Below, piece after piece: positions 1-8,962 of a stretch of DNA of 64,000 nucleotides. How positions within the stretch are numbered: the first letter of the stretch is position 1; every line of letters begins with the position of its first letter. Source of the stretch: Bacteroidia bacterium (GTDB taxonomy: Bacteria > Bacteroidota > Bacteroidia > J057); assembly GCA_041391665.1 (NCBI GenBank), contig JAWKNO010000002.1, forward strand, positions 2,480,001-2,544,000, read 5' to 3'. Both the position numbers and the translations under genes were made by a program. Below the pieces are notes generated by a model. It saw only the letters and a list, made by a program, of their open reading frames with translations. It had not been told where the DNA came from and ran no database searches.

Positions 1-2629
1 CAAACACCAATCCACCGAGCGGGTTTTCTTCCCAGTCAAAGCTTCGGCTATCTGCTCCTCCGGCAGTTTTCCCCAGATGAGTGCCATGCCCTGAAAAATG
101 TACAAACTCGGGTTTGAAGTTCATCAGCGCACGGCGGAAATCTCTCGGCGTGACCGCCCATTTTTGTTCCAGTTTAAACTCCAGTCTGTGGCTGGCGCGG
201 GCAAGCCCGTTATCAATTTCCCTGCATTCGCGGGCGAGTTGAAGGTGGGCAGTTTCGGAGGGATTGGCAGCGAGAAAAAGAATGGTGCGGGCCTGGCTGC
301 GGCGCAGATTTTTTGCCACATATCCCAGATAGGTATTTTCCTTTTCGGTCTCTTCCGGCTCGTTTAAGAAAGGGGGAGAATTAGGTTTTCTTTCAGGCTC
401 AGCCAGCAATTCTGCCACGGAGACCATTTTGAAGCTTTTACTACAGACTTTTTTGCTGAGACCATTCGCTCTGTACTCCTGTACCTCCTCATAGTTGTGA
501 TAGAATGGATTTGAATCTTTACTGCAGACTTCACAAGGGCAGGGCACTCCTTCCCGAATCGTCATATTTCCATAAGTCTGGTGTACTTCCGAGAATTTAT
601 TTCTGATGATCTTTAGCAGACTTTGAGCAGCATCTCCGGTTGTGCGTATCTCAATGAGTTTTTCTCCGGGCAAGCAGATTATTTCTGCCCGGGTTTCTCC
701 TTCAAAAAGGATAATACCATTTCTCCATACCTTATCTCCTTCCGTATATTTTCGGGTTTTTACAATAAACCGCGGAAAAAGACTCTTCGGTAAAAATTCG
801 TACTGATACCTGAAGCGGAGATTGTCGGCTGTTTTCCAGAAATATTCGGGCTTTTCCAGTGGCAGCCTCTCCGGAATCAGAAAGTACATTCTTCGCTCGC
901 CAATGGGAAAACAAAGCTGGAATTTGAACATCAACTCCGGAAGAATAAAATGTTTTTCAGACGGATATCGGCTCTGGTCAAGAATCTCGGATAATTCTTC
1001 GACAGATAATAACCCTTTTTGTTGCTCTACGAGTGGGCTGTTCATGATTGCTGCCACACCCTTGGTAATCCATTCAGGCCGGAGAATACTGATGCCCCGT
1101 AAAGTTGCCTCATCCCGAAAGTGAAGGACCAATCCCTGTTCATGCAGAAAAAGGCTGAGTTTATCTTGTTCTTCAGTATCGAGCTTATGTTTTCTGCATA
1201 TTTTTCTAAACTCCCCGTAGTCAATAAAATCTTCATCGATGGTGGAAAGCTCTGTTTGCACAGCCAGGAAGTTGGCGGGAAGCGGTGCGACTATATGTTC
1301 GAGTTGGCCAACATGCTTTTCCACCGCCGCAACAAACTTTTGTATTTCTGCCGGGGTATCTTTCCATTCTTCAGATTGAATAAAAATTACGGACGAACCA
1401 TTTCCCAGCGTATGAATGACTTTCATCCAGTCATCGCGGTCGGGCTGATAATCGTCGGTTTCCTGCTGCATGACCAAAACATATACACACCGGGGAGAGA
1501 GAAAAAACCTGTAAGTGAGATGAATCATCTCTTCGTTGGTAAAATCCCAGCAATTGGCGCGGATGTTTTTTCCATCAAGTACAAAATGGTGAGGAGAAAC
1601 AGCAATTCCTGTTTTTTCGTCAGATTTTGCTGCCTGGCTACCTGCCAGATGCCTGATAAGTTTTGCGCGGGTGTCTGCATCATTTCCCAGAAAGATCACT
1701 CTGGCAATATGCGTGTCTGCACGGGGAGTGTTTTCTGGATGAGTTTCTTCAGATATTTCCGCCTCAGGGAGCAGCAGATGTTGAATCTGTTCTGCCGAAT
1801 GGGCACGTTTCAGCGGGTCCTTATCGAGGCATGAAGTAATGATTGACAGATAAGGAGCTTCGACGGGAGGTATGCCATCCTGAAAAATATGGGCGTTTAA
1901 GATTTTATCAAAAATATAAGCAAGTGTATGGCCTTCCCGCTGGCTGCCAAAAGGCGACCTGCCCAGCATAATTTCATATAGGATCACGCCTAAAGCCCAT
2001 AAGTCAGTGCTTCCGGTAAAGTTGCCCGAACTGCGCGAGATGATTTTTTCTGGTGGCATATATTGACCTGTGGCGAGGAGAATATTGCCCGAGGATGTTT
2101 TTTTTGCCTGAAAAAGTTTTGAGTAACCATAATTGATGAGCCGGGGAGTTAATATTCCTGAATTTTCTTCCAGAATAATATTGTCAGGATTCAGGCTGCC
2201 GTGTGGAAACCCCTGATTGTGAAGATATTGTAGTCCGTAAAGTATGCCCAGCAATACAGTGTCGAGTTGTGCTTTCAACTCCGCAGGATGATCCATGTGG
2301 TGCCGGAGCGAATGGCCGGGGACATATTCGTGTACACTAACGAGTGAAAAATCTTCTTCCCCAAAAAAATTTTGCGCACGGATGACCCAAAACGCCAGAT
2401 GGCTGGCAAGATTTGGGTGATGGTAGTGGAGCACTTTTTCAGATTCACCCAGAAAGTTCTCCGGTCCCAGTCCCGGGCCCCTGAAAAGCTGAATAACAAC
2501 AATTTTACCCGTTTCCGAATCCGTAGCTTTATAAACAGACAGGGCTTTTTCGCTGAGTATAAGATCCCTTTGAGGATCATAAATGTAGCGTGAGCGGAAG
2601 GATTGTATGTCAGTAATTGCCTTATTCAT
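1..2629 (-). CDS. Pseudokinase-Roc-COR-CHAT protease fusion (3' end beyond window)
   Basis: An open frame of 876 codons runs from ATG 2629-2627 off the left edge without a stop. Residues 25-287 have a Ser/Thr kinase fold (PHGSLNPDN, ATGQYMPPE, STDLWALGV), but VAIK reads VVIQ (Gln47), HRD reads HGS (143-145) and DFG reads NYG (166-168), so it looks like a pseudokinase. Residues 308-440 resemble a Roc GTPase (WDFTNEE for WDFGGQE at 361-367), but the P-loop is GNDADTRA and NKxD is missing. Residues 450-745 are a COR domain (LRPEWITKGV, LPELM) with a CPCEVC cysteine cluster (697-702) and Cys729. Residues 779-876 match the start of a CHAT (caspase-like) domain, with VHFSGHG and predicted catalytic His848; the Cys lies outside. 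It probably acts as a cytoplasmic sensor switching a protease. Domain calls come from motifs read by eye. Confidence 0.85.
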   Translation of the reverse strand, partial: MNKAITDIQSFRSRYIYDPQRDLILSEKALSVYKATDSETGKIVVIQLFRGPGLGPENFLGESEKVLHYHHPNLASHLAFWVIRAQNFFGEEDFSLVSVHEYVPGHSLRHHMDHPAELKAQLDTVLLGILYGLQYLHNQGFPHGSLNPDNIILEENSGILTPRLINYGYSKLFQAKKTSSGNILLATGQYMPPEKIISRSSGNFTGSTDLWALGVILYEIMLGRSPFGSQREGHTLAYIFDKILNAHIFQDGIPPVEAPYLSIITSCLDKDPLKRAHSAEQIQHLLLPEAEISEETHPENTPRADTHIARVIFLGNDADTRAKLIRHLAGSQAAKSDEKTGIAVSPHHFVLDGKNIRANCWDFTNEEMIHLTYRFFLSPRCVYVLVMQQETDDYQPDRDDWMKVIHTLGNGSSVIFIQSEEWKDTPAEIQKFVAAVEKHVGQLEHIVAPLPANFLAVQTELSTIDEDFIDYGEFRKICRKHKLDTEEQDKLSLFLHEQGLVLHFRDEATLRGISILRPEWITKGVAAIMNSPLVEQQKGLLSVEELSEILDQSRYPSEKHFILPELMFKFQLCFPIGERRMYFLIPERLPLEKPEYFWKTADNLRFRYQYEFLPKSLFPRFIVKTRKYTEGDKVWRNGIILFEGETRAEIICLPGEKLIEIRTTGDAAQSLLKIIRNKFSEVHQTYGNMTIREGVPCPCEVCSKDSNPFYHNYEEVQEYRANGLSKKVCSKSFKMVSVAELLAEPERKPNSPPFLNEPEETEKENTYLGYVAKNLRRSQARTILFLAANPSETAHLQLARECREIDNGLARASHRLEFKLEQKWAVTPRDFRRALMNFKPEFVHFSGHGTHLGKTAGGADSRSFDWEENPLGGLVF

Positions 2630-2735
2630 AGGACTAGGGGAGACAATATAAAAATAAAAACCATATTTTTCCCGCGGTCATACAGCATGAAAAAGAAAGA
2701 TATAACTGTAGTACTTGAGTAATTACGGTTAAAGG

Positions 2736-2766
2736 TTTGAAAAATGAAATCGCAGACCTAAATTTG
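2736..2766 (+). promoter_or_regulatory. Bacteroidota-type promoter of sucC
   Basis: TTTG at 2736-2739, a 19-base spacer and TAAATTTG at 2759-2766 match the Bacteroidota sigma factor consensus TTG-N19-TAnnTTTG exactly. The predicted transcription start lies about 25 bases before the sucC ATG. Confidence 0.75.
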
Positions 2767-2798
2767 GGCCAGTAATTTTCACCGGAATAACTCCCATT

Positions 2799-4013
2799 AT
2801 GAAACTTCACGAATACCAGGCAAAAGAAATTATCAAATCCTATGGGGTTCCCATTCAGGAAGGTTTTGTTGCAAGTACTGTCGAAGAAGCAGTAGCCGCA
2901 GCAAAGAAGCTCTATGACAGTCCTGAAGGGCAGTTTTTTGTAGTCAAGGCACAGATTCACGCAGGTGGTCGTGGCAAAGGTACAATCAAGGAAACCGGAG
3001 CTAAAGGAGTGGTAGTTGCCAAAGGGCTGGATGCTGTGAAGGAAACCGCTTCCCAAATTCTGGGAGGTACGCTGGTTACAATTCAAAATGAGGCGACCGG
3101 CGGCAGTGTCGTACACAAAATCCTCGTTGCTCAGGATATGTACTATCCAGGTCCTTCAGAGCGGAAAGAATATTATCTCAGCATCACCCTCGACCGCGAA
3201 AAAGGAATAGATGTCATTATCGCTTCGAGTGAAGGTGGCATGAATATCGAAGAGGTTGCGGCAGAGCATCCCGAAAAAATCGTTAAAGAATGGGTTGACC
3301 CGGCCGTAGGCCTTCAGGGTTTCCAGATTAGAAAAATCGCTTTCGGGCTGGGACTTTCCGGCGAAGCGCTGAAAAGCGGTTCTAAATTCATCGCTGCGCT
3401 GTACAAAGCCTACAAAGGCACAGATGCAGATATGCTGGAAATTAACCCGATGTTTAAAACTGCTGATGACAAAGTCGTCGCTGTGGATTGTAAACTTAGC
3501 ATCGACAGTAACGCGCTCTACCGTCATCCAGACTTTGCCCCTCTGCGCGATACTACTGAAGAAAATGCCCTTGAAGTAGAAGCTTCTGAATCCAAACTCA
3601 ACTATATCAAACTGGATGGCAATGTCGGCTGTATGGTCAACGGTGCCGGACTCGCCATGGCTACCATGGATATGATTAAACTCTCCGGTGGCGAACCTGC
3701 CAACTTCCTCGATGTAGGAGGAGGCGCAAGCGCTGAGACCGTTGAAAAGGGTTTCCGCATCATCCTGAAAGATCCCAACGTAAAAGCGATTCTTGTAAAT
3801 ATCTTTGGCGGTATCGTCCGTTGCGACCGTGTAGCCAATGGGGTAGTGGAAGCGTATAAAAATATTGGCGAAATCCCTGTTCCGATTATTGTTCGCCTTC
3901 AGGGTACCAATGCCGAATTGGGTGCAAAAATCATCGATGAGTCAGGCCTGAAAGTGGCTTCCGCTATCACCCTGTCTGATGCTGCGGCAAAAGTGAAAAT
4001 AGCACTCTCCTGA
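2799..4013 (+). CDS. sucC: Succinate-CoA ligase [ADP-forming] subunit beta
   Basis: This is the ATP-grasp subunit of succinyl-CoA synthetase. With SucD it converts succinyl-CoA plus ADP (or GDP) and phosphate to succinate, CoA and ATP in the TCA cycle, in the cytoplasm. The 404-residue length is normal. The N-terminus MKLHEYQAKEI is the family signature, and the ATP-grasp region has VKAQIHAGGRGKG near residues 46-58. The C-terminal ligase domain has GNVGCMVNGAGLAMAT near 274-289 and VNIFGGIVRCD near 333-343. sucD is not adjacent, as is common in Bacteroidota. A consensus promoter lies directly upstream. It is transcribed divergently from the pseudokinase gene. Confidence 0.97.
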   Translation: MKLHEYQAKEIIKSYGVPIQEGFVASTVEEAVAAAKKLYDSPEGQFFVVKAQIHAGGRGKGTIKETGAKGVVVAKGLDAVKETASQILGGTLVTIQNEATGGSVVHKILVAQDMYYPGPSERKEYYLSITLDREKGIDVIIASSEGGMNIEEVAAEHPEKIVKEWVDPAVGLQGFQIRKIAFGLGLSGEALKSGSKFIAALYKAYKGTDADMLEINPMFKTADDKVVAVDCKLSIDSNALYRHPDFAPLRDTTEENALEVEASESKLNYIKLDGNVGCMVNGAGLAMATMDMIKLSGGEPANFLDVGGGASAETVEKGFRIILKDPNVKAILVNIFGGIVRCDRVANGVVEAYKNIGEIPVPIIVRLQGTNAELGAKIIDESGLKVASAITLSDAAAKVKIALS

Positions 4014-4078
4014 TCAAAGCGCCATAGTCTGCTGAATATCCCGGCTTTCAGGGCGTTATGGTAATAAGACTTTCAATT

Positions 4079-4306
4079 ATGAAAAAAATTACGGTCTTAT
4101 TGGGGGTCCTGGGGGCAATATTGCTGGTAATCAGCCAGTTTTTGCGGATACTTCACTGGCCTGGTGGTGCTGGTTTTAATATCGCCGGTCTGGTAACGGT
4201 TTCGTTATTTGCCCTGGGCGTAGCGATTCATTCCTACCGTACCTACAGGGAAGATCATTTCTCCCAAAAAATAGATGAAATCGGAAAGGAGGAAGATGAA
4301 AATTAA
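4079..4306 (+). CDS. GldL-like small membrane protein
   Basis: A 75-residue protein with two predicted membrane helices. The segment LRILHWPGGAGFNIAGL matches the ILHWPG turn between the helices of GldL, the inner-membrane motor component of gliding and T9SS. The long cytoplasmic part of GldL is absent; only a short charged tail follows, so it is a stand-alone GldL N-terminal-type protein and not GldL itself. The ATG at 4079 begins MKKITVLLG; an in-frame ATG at 4058 would add seven residues with no membrane-protein character. The last 11 bases overlap the start of the next gene, so the two are probably translated together. Its function is unknown. Confidence 0.7.
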   Translation: MKKITVLLGVLGAILLVISQFLRILHWPGGAGFNIAGLVTVSLFALGVAIHSYRTYREDHFSQKIDEIGKEEDEN

Positions 4307-5420
4307 TTTTTTCTTCCTCCCTCTCTTTTTTTATGCCGGATCCCTTCTCTCTCAGGTTCCGGACAATGATGCCTGTGAAAATGCCCGAAGGATGGCTGTC
4401 GGCGAAGAGATTTTTCAACTCGACAATCAATGGGCTACTGTTTCACCTGAAGATGTTCCGGAAGGAGAGCCCGTAACCTGTATTAAAAGTTTTGAAAATG
4501 ACCTGTGGTTTACTTTTACCACTGAGTCTCCCTATCGACATTACCAGGTATTGATCAGCCCCCTGATCTGCAATACTCCTGCGGGTATTCAGGCTTTACT
4601 GATCCGGTCTGATGACTGCGAATCGGGAAATTATCGCTATGTAGACTGCGGAAATCCTTATGCAGAACAGGCCATTTCGCTGTTTTTGGATGATTCTATC
4701 CCCGGAAACCGTTATCTTATCTATGTCGATGGATATGATGGTACGCAATGTACTTTTAATCTTTCCCTTTCAGGAACTGACAATAATCCCCGGACAATCG
4801 AAGATTACCGGCGAACAGATCTTGATTACGGGACTGCACCACCATTATTTGAGCCGTCAGATGCAGGGGTAAACTTTATCAATAATGAAGCAGAAATCAC
4901 CTGGGGGGCTGGGAGCGAGGAGGATGTGCAACTCTTTCTGGTTGAAAAAATTATTCCGTCTGCTTCCCATACCGTAGGTAAAGTGATCGGTTCTGTAGAG
5001 CCTGCGACAACCGTTGGCTCAAACCAATATTCTACCTACCGGTTTGTTCACCGCGAAGCGTTTGAAGAAGGTAAAACGTACTGCTACCGAATTGTAAAAG
5101 TAGATTCCCGGGGGACGAAATCGTACTCAGATCAGTTTTGTAATAAAATGGCTGTTGTCGAAGGCTTTTATGCAAGTCCGGTTTTCCCTTCAAAAGAAAA
5201 AGGTATTTATATTATCACCCTTCGCAATGAGCGTAAGCAGGAATTGATCTTTACGGTTCTCAGTGAGTCTGGCGAAATACTCAAACAAATGAGCCAGAAA
5301 CGGGCAGCCGGGAATGATGGCGAAATTGAAATTGATATGAATGATTTTTCGTCTGGAAATTATTTTCTGCGGATAGAAGGAAAAAATGGTTTTTATCTGC
5401 GCAGGTTTCAGGTAGAGTAA
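4296..5420 (+). CDS. Secreted protein with T9SS type A sorting domain
   Basis: Starting at ATG 4296, inside the end of the previous gene, the protein begins with a signal peptide (MKINFFFLPLFFYAG, cut near LLSQ). Then comes a beta-sandwich resembling bacterial pre-peptidase C-terminal (PPC) domains: NDACENA opens it and aromatic LWFTF and YLIYVDGYDG motifs follow. The last 80 or so residues form a Por-secretion tail (GEILKQM, GNYFLRIEGKNGFYLRRFQVE-like ending), the type A signal for T9SS export and surface attachment. No catalytic motif is visible, so an adhesive or structural role is likely. An alternative ATG at 4275 would put charged residues before the signal peptide and is less likely. 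Confidence 0.8.
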   Translation: MKINFFFLPLFFYAGSLLSQVPDNDACENARRMAVGEEIFQLDNQWATVSPEDVPEGEPVTCIKSFENDLWFTFTTESPYRHYQVLISPLICNTPAGIQALLIRSDDCESGNYRYVDCGNPYAEQAISLFLDDSIPGNRYLIYVDGYDGTQCTFNLSLSGTDNNPRTIEDYRRTDLDYGTAPPLFEPSDAGVNFINNEAEITWGAGSEEDVQLFLVEKIIPSASHTVGKVIGSVEPATTVGSNQYSTYRFVHREAFEEGKTYCYRIVKVDSRGTKSYSDQFCNKMAVVEGFYASPVFPSKEKGIYIITLRNERKQELIFTVLSESGEILKQMSQKRAAGNDGEIEIDMNDFSSGNYFLRIEGKNGFYLRRFQVE

Positions 5421-5560
5421 GTGACGGGCTTATTTTGACCACTCACGCACATTAGGTCACATCAGAAGCGCTTAACATTTAATTTAGGGGCATCCTTAGT
5501 TTCTAAACCTTTGTTTTTGAGTGATTACCGTATATGCGGTCTGGGAAAACAGATAAGCTT

Positions 5561-7960
5561 ATGACCATTACCAGCGCGCCGCGAAGCTGTCTTGCCTTGT
5601 TCTACTGGATTATTTTCCTCCTGTTAATTTCCACTACTGGCCTTCATGCACAGACTACGCTGTTTTCTGAAGATTTTGAGTCGTGGAATGGCTCCTTAAA
5701 CTGCCTTTCCGGCTGGAATTGTGGCACCACTGCCAATTGTTCTTCCGGCCTGGCATGTAACTGGGGAAGGAATGATATTTTCGGACCTGTAGCACAGCCC
5801 AGTGCCTCTGATTGTGACGGGAGTGGTTTTTATGCCCGCTGTCAGTCTTCTCAAATCGTATTAGGCGATGTGCCTTCTATTACAAGCCCCGCGATTGACC
5901 TGAGCGGAATCGCCTCCACCGATCCGGTGGTTCTTTCCTTTTGTTTTATCAATACGAGTGCCCAACTGATAGACAGTGATGGTTTTCAGGTTTCCTTTTC
6001 CAATGACGGGGGAGCTACGTGGCAGGCATATTGGCTCGACTTCAATGTGTATAATACATGGACCAATCTGGTTGTGCCTGTTCCGGGAACATTGCGCGCT
6101 TCCAATTTCCGCTTCCGTTTTGATGGGGTGGGGAATATGGCGTCTGGCGATATGGGCATTGATGATGTGTCTCTGATCAACAATGTCGTGGTCTGCAATG
6201 CAACTGCCAGTGTGATTTCTGTATTTGGGCCTTCACAGATTTGCCGGGATAGTATGGAGGATATACTATTGTTCTCCCAAACGGGTGGTCAGAATACCAG
6301 CTATGCATATATTATTACCGACACATCGGGTATTATTAGTACCGTACTTGCCGACAACGATTATGATTTCAATGAGCTTGCTGCTGATATTTATCAGGTA
6401 AATGGCGTTTCCTACGACGGGTTGTTAAATGCTGGTCCAGGTATGCCTTTGGACAGTATTTCTGCTACGGTTTGTTATGTGGTTTCTTCGAATAAACTTA
6501 CGATATCCGTTCAGGAACTCTCTGCTTCCATATTGGTAGTTTCCAACTATAATGGTTCTGCAATCAGTAAATATGGAGCCAGAGATGGCGCGGTAACTGC
6601 GATCATTTCCGGCGGTTCCGGGCTTTATTCCTATATTTGGGATACACAACCCCCCCAGACATCCGGTACGGCCATTGGTTTGGCCGCGGGTACTTATACA
6701 GTTGTAGCTTCAGATCTTACGGGTTGCCAGATTTCTACTTCTGTCAGTCTTTCAGAGCCTGATTCCCTGAGCGTAACCTTGACGCCTGTTTCCAACTTTG
6801 GTGGTGCGGCAATCAGTTGTTTTGGCGCTTCAGATGGAATCATTCAGGTTGTTGCGAGCGGAGGTGTTGGGGCCTATTCTTACGAATGGGCGCATGATGC
6901 GATGGAAAGAGGAGCCGTAGTTACCGGACTAATGGCTGGGACTTATACCGTTACCGCTACCGATGCCAATGGTGCAAAAAGGACCGTTTCTCTGGAACTT
7001 ACCCAGCCTTCGAAGATAGAAATCGAAAGTGTGATTACCCCTGTCGTCTGTGCCAATCAGTCTGACGGTGGAATAGCTGTTCATGCTACAGGAGGAACAG
7101 CACCTTACAGTTATCATTGGGATCATGGCCCGTCGATTCCTGTGCTGGAAGGATTGTCGCCCAATACTTACGGCTGTATGATTTCCGATGTCAATGGTTG
7201 TACGGTTTATAAACAATTTACCCTGGCAGACCTGATTCCTATGCAGATTGAAGGAGTGGTCGTAGACAATGTATGTTTTGGCGGAGATGAAGGATATATC
7301 AGTACCAATGTAAATGGCGGTACAGGTCCCTATATATTTTCCTGGTCCAATAGTGCCGAAGGGCAGGAAATATTTCAGCTCGCTGCGGGAAGCTATTCCG
7401 TAACGGTTGCTGATGCCAAAGGCTGTTCGGTTAGTAAATCTTTTACGGTAGGTCAGCCATCGCCCATTAGTATCAATATAACCACAAAGCCAGACAATGG
7501 AAGAGGCGTAGGAACCGCGAATGCGGTGGTTTCCGGTGGTATGGAACCTTATGCCTACAGTTGGGTAACCGGAGAATCTGGCGAGTCTGTCAGCGGGCTA
7601 AAAGTAGGTGCATATTTCCTCAATGTACGGGATGCCAACGGATGCGAAGCGACTCAAAGTTTTGATATCGAACCCAGTGACAGGCCTGAATGTCTGGAAA
7701 TTCATATGGGTTTTTCTCCCAATGGAGATGGGCTCAATGAAACATGGTTTATTCCGTGTATAGAATATTTCCCTCAAAATAAGATCACGGTTTTAAACAG
7801 GTGGGGACAGGAATTGTATTCAGCCGAAGGGTATGACAACAGTTGGGGAGGTACCGCCAATGGGCAGCCGCTTCCCGATGGTACGTATTTTTATATTATT
7901 GAAATTCAGACAAACAACCACCGCCGTCAGTTTAAAGGTACGGTAAATATCATCCGCTAG
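5561..7960 (+). CDS. SprB-repeat surface protein with gliding-associated C-terminal domain
   Basis: A roughly 800-residue secreted protein. A signal peptide ends near TGLHAQ. A jelly-roll or MAM-like N-terminal region (FSEDFESWNG) follows. Then come at least five SprB-type repeats of about 80-95 residues, each with the pattern GGxxPYxYxW...GLxAGxYxVxxxDxxGC. The final 85 residues are the gliding motility-associated domain (FSPNGDGLNETW, VLNRWGQELY, LPDGTYFYII), the T9SS type B signal. SprB is the mobile adhesin of gliding flavobacteria; this protein is a shorter relative. The next gene, two bases on, encodes its likely PorP/SprF partner. An in-frame ATG at 5534 would lengthen the signal peptide by nine residues. 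Confidence 0.88.
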   Translation: MTITSAPRSCLALFYWIIFLLLISTTGLHAQTTLFSEDFESWNGSLNCLSGWNCGTTANCSSGLACNWGRNDIFGPVAQPSASDCDGSGFYARCQSSQIVLGDVPSITSPAIDLSGIASTDPVVLSFCFINTSAQLIDSDGFQVSFSNDGGATWQAYWLDFNVYNTWTNLVVPVPGTLRASNFRFRFDGVGNMASGDMGIDDVSLINNVVVCNATASVISVFGPSQICRDSMEDILLFSQTGGQNTSYAYIITDTSGIISTVLADNDYDFNELAADIYQVNGVSYDGLLNAGPGMPLDSISATVCYVVSSNKLTISVQELSASILVVSNYNGSAISKYGARDGAVTAIISGGSGLYSYIWDTQPPQTSGTAIGLAAGTYTVVASDLTGCQISTSVSLSEPDSLSVTLTPVSNFGGAAISCFGASDGIIQVVASGGVGAYSYEWAHDAMERGAVVTGLMAGTYTVTATDANGAKRTVSLELTQPSKIEIESVITPVVCANQSDGGIAVHATGGTAPYSYHWDHGPSIPVLEGLSPNTYGCMISDVNGCTVYKQFTLADLIPMQIEGVVVDNVCFGGDEGYISTNVNGGTGPYIFSWSNSAEGQEIFQLAAGSYSVTVADAKGCSVSKSFTVGQPSPISINITTKPDNGRGVGTANAVVSGGMEPYAYSWVTGESGESVSGLKVGAYFLNVRDANGCEATQSFDIEPSDRPECLEIHMGFSPNGDGLNETWFIPCIEYFPQNKITVLNRWGQELYSAEGYDNSWGGTANGQPLPDGTYFYIIEIQTNNHRRQFKGTVNIIR

Positions 7961-7962
7961 CG

Positions 7963-8943
7963 ATGAAGCAAATTATACCAGTCCTCAGTTTTCTCTTGCT
8001 CTTTTCTCTGGAAATAAAAGCTCAGCAGGAACCCTTGTTTTCCCAATACAGGATCAATGCTTTTGTGATCAATCCCGCTGTGGCAGGTACCAGCGAGTTG
8101 CACGAATTACGGCTAAATTTTCGCTCTCAATGGCGTCAGTTTCCCGGTGCACCAAGAACAGCCTCACTGACCTGGCAAGGAGCAGTGGATGAAAAAAGTG
8201 GGATAGGGTTGATGGCTTTTGCCGATGCGGTAGGCCCCAACCAGCGCACGGGCCTGCAAATGGCTTACGCTTTTCATATTCCCATCGGGTATGAAGGTTC
8301 AAACGGGCAGAATATTCTCTCCCTCGGCATGGCTGGAAAGTTTATGCAATTCAGGTTTCAGAGTGATCGGGTATATTTTCAGGATCAGAGCGATCCGGCG
8401 ATTTATGGTGCGAGCCAGGGACTTACGATCGGTGATGTTGCGTTTGGGGCACACTTTTACAACGACAATTTTTTTGCAGGATTTTCGGCACCCAACCTGA
8501 TGCAAAGCAGTTTTGGTACTACCATTGACCAGTCCTCCCGCACGTTGATTAGCAAATTGTATCGACATTATTTTGCCTTCGTGGGTTATAAATTTGTGTA
8601 TGACCAAATGACGGTAGAACCCTCTGTATTGATCAAAAAAGTGCAGACCACTCCCTACCAGATTGAAGCGAATGTGAAATTTTATCTGATGGATGAAAAG
8701 TTTTTCGCAGGGTTTTCCTATCGCACCGACTGGTTTCTGACCTTTATGGTGGGGGTTCACGCCAAAAACCTGCATTTCATCTATTCTTCTGATCTGATGT
8801 TGCCAAATGCCCGCCCGGGATCGCTGTATGGTGCATCCAATGAGTTTACCCTGGGTTATGATATTGGTGGCGGGAATGGAAACGAAAAATCCCCCAAAGG
8901 CGGCAATGCCGGTAGTTGGAAAAAACTCTATCGGGAAGAATAG
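7963..8943 (+). CDS. PorP/SprF family type IX secretion membrane protein
   Basis: A 326-residue outer-membrane beta-barrel-type protein with a signal peptide (cut near IKAQ). The motif QQEPLFSQYRINAFVINPAVAG is the hallmark of the PorP/SprF family, followed by RSQWRQFPGAPRTAS and GLMAFADAVGP. SprF is needed to export or anchor type B cargo such as SprB. The gene starts two bases after the SprB-like gene stops, so the pair forms an operon and this protein is probably the dedicated partner of that adhesin. Barrel topology and partnership are inferred from the family. Confidence 0.92.
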   Translation: MKQIIPVLSFLLLFSLEIKAQQEPLFSQYRINAFVINPAVAGTSELHELRLNFRSQWRQFPGAPRTASLTWQGAVDEKSGIGLMAFADAVGPNQRTGLQMAYAFHIPIGYEGSNGQNILSLGMAGKFMQFRFQSDRVYFQDQSDPAIYGASQGLTIGDVAFGAHFYNDNFFAGFSAPNLMQSSFGTTIDQSSRTLISKLYRHYFAFVGYKFVYDQMTVEPSVLIKKVQTTPYQIEANVKFYLMDEKFFAGFSYRTDWFLTFMVGVHAKNLHFIYSSDLMLPNARPGSLYGASNEFTLGYDIGGGNGNEKSPKGGNAGSWKKLYREE

Positions 8944-8962
8944 AAAACGAGCATACCCCCAA

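Noticed and set aside
1121..1834. 237-codon plus-strand reading frame
   Set aside because: It lies wholly opposite the Roc/COR part of the long minus-strand gene, which has clear domain motifs; the plus-strand translation has none.
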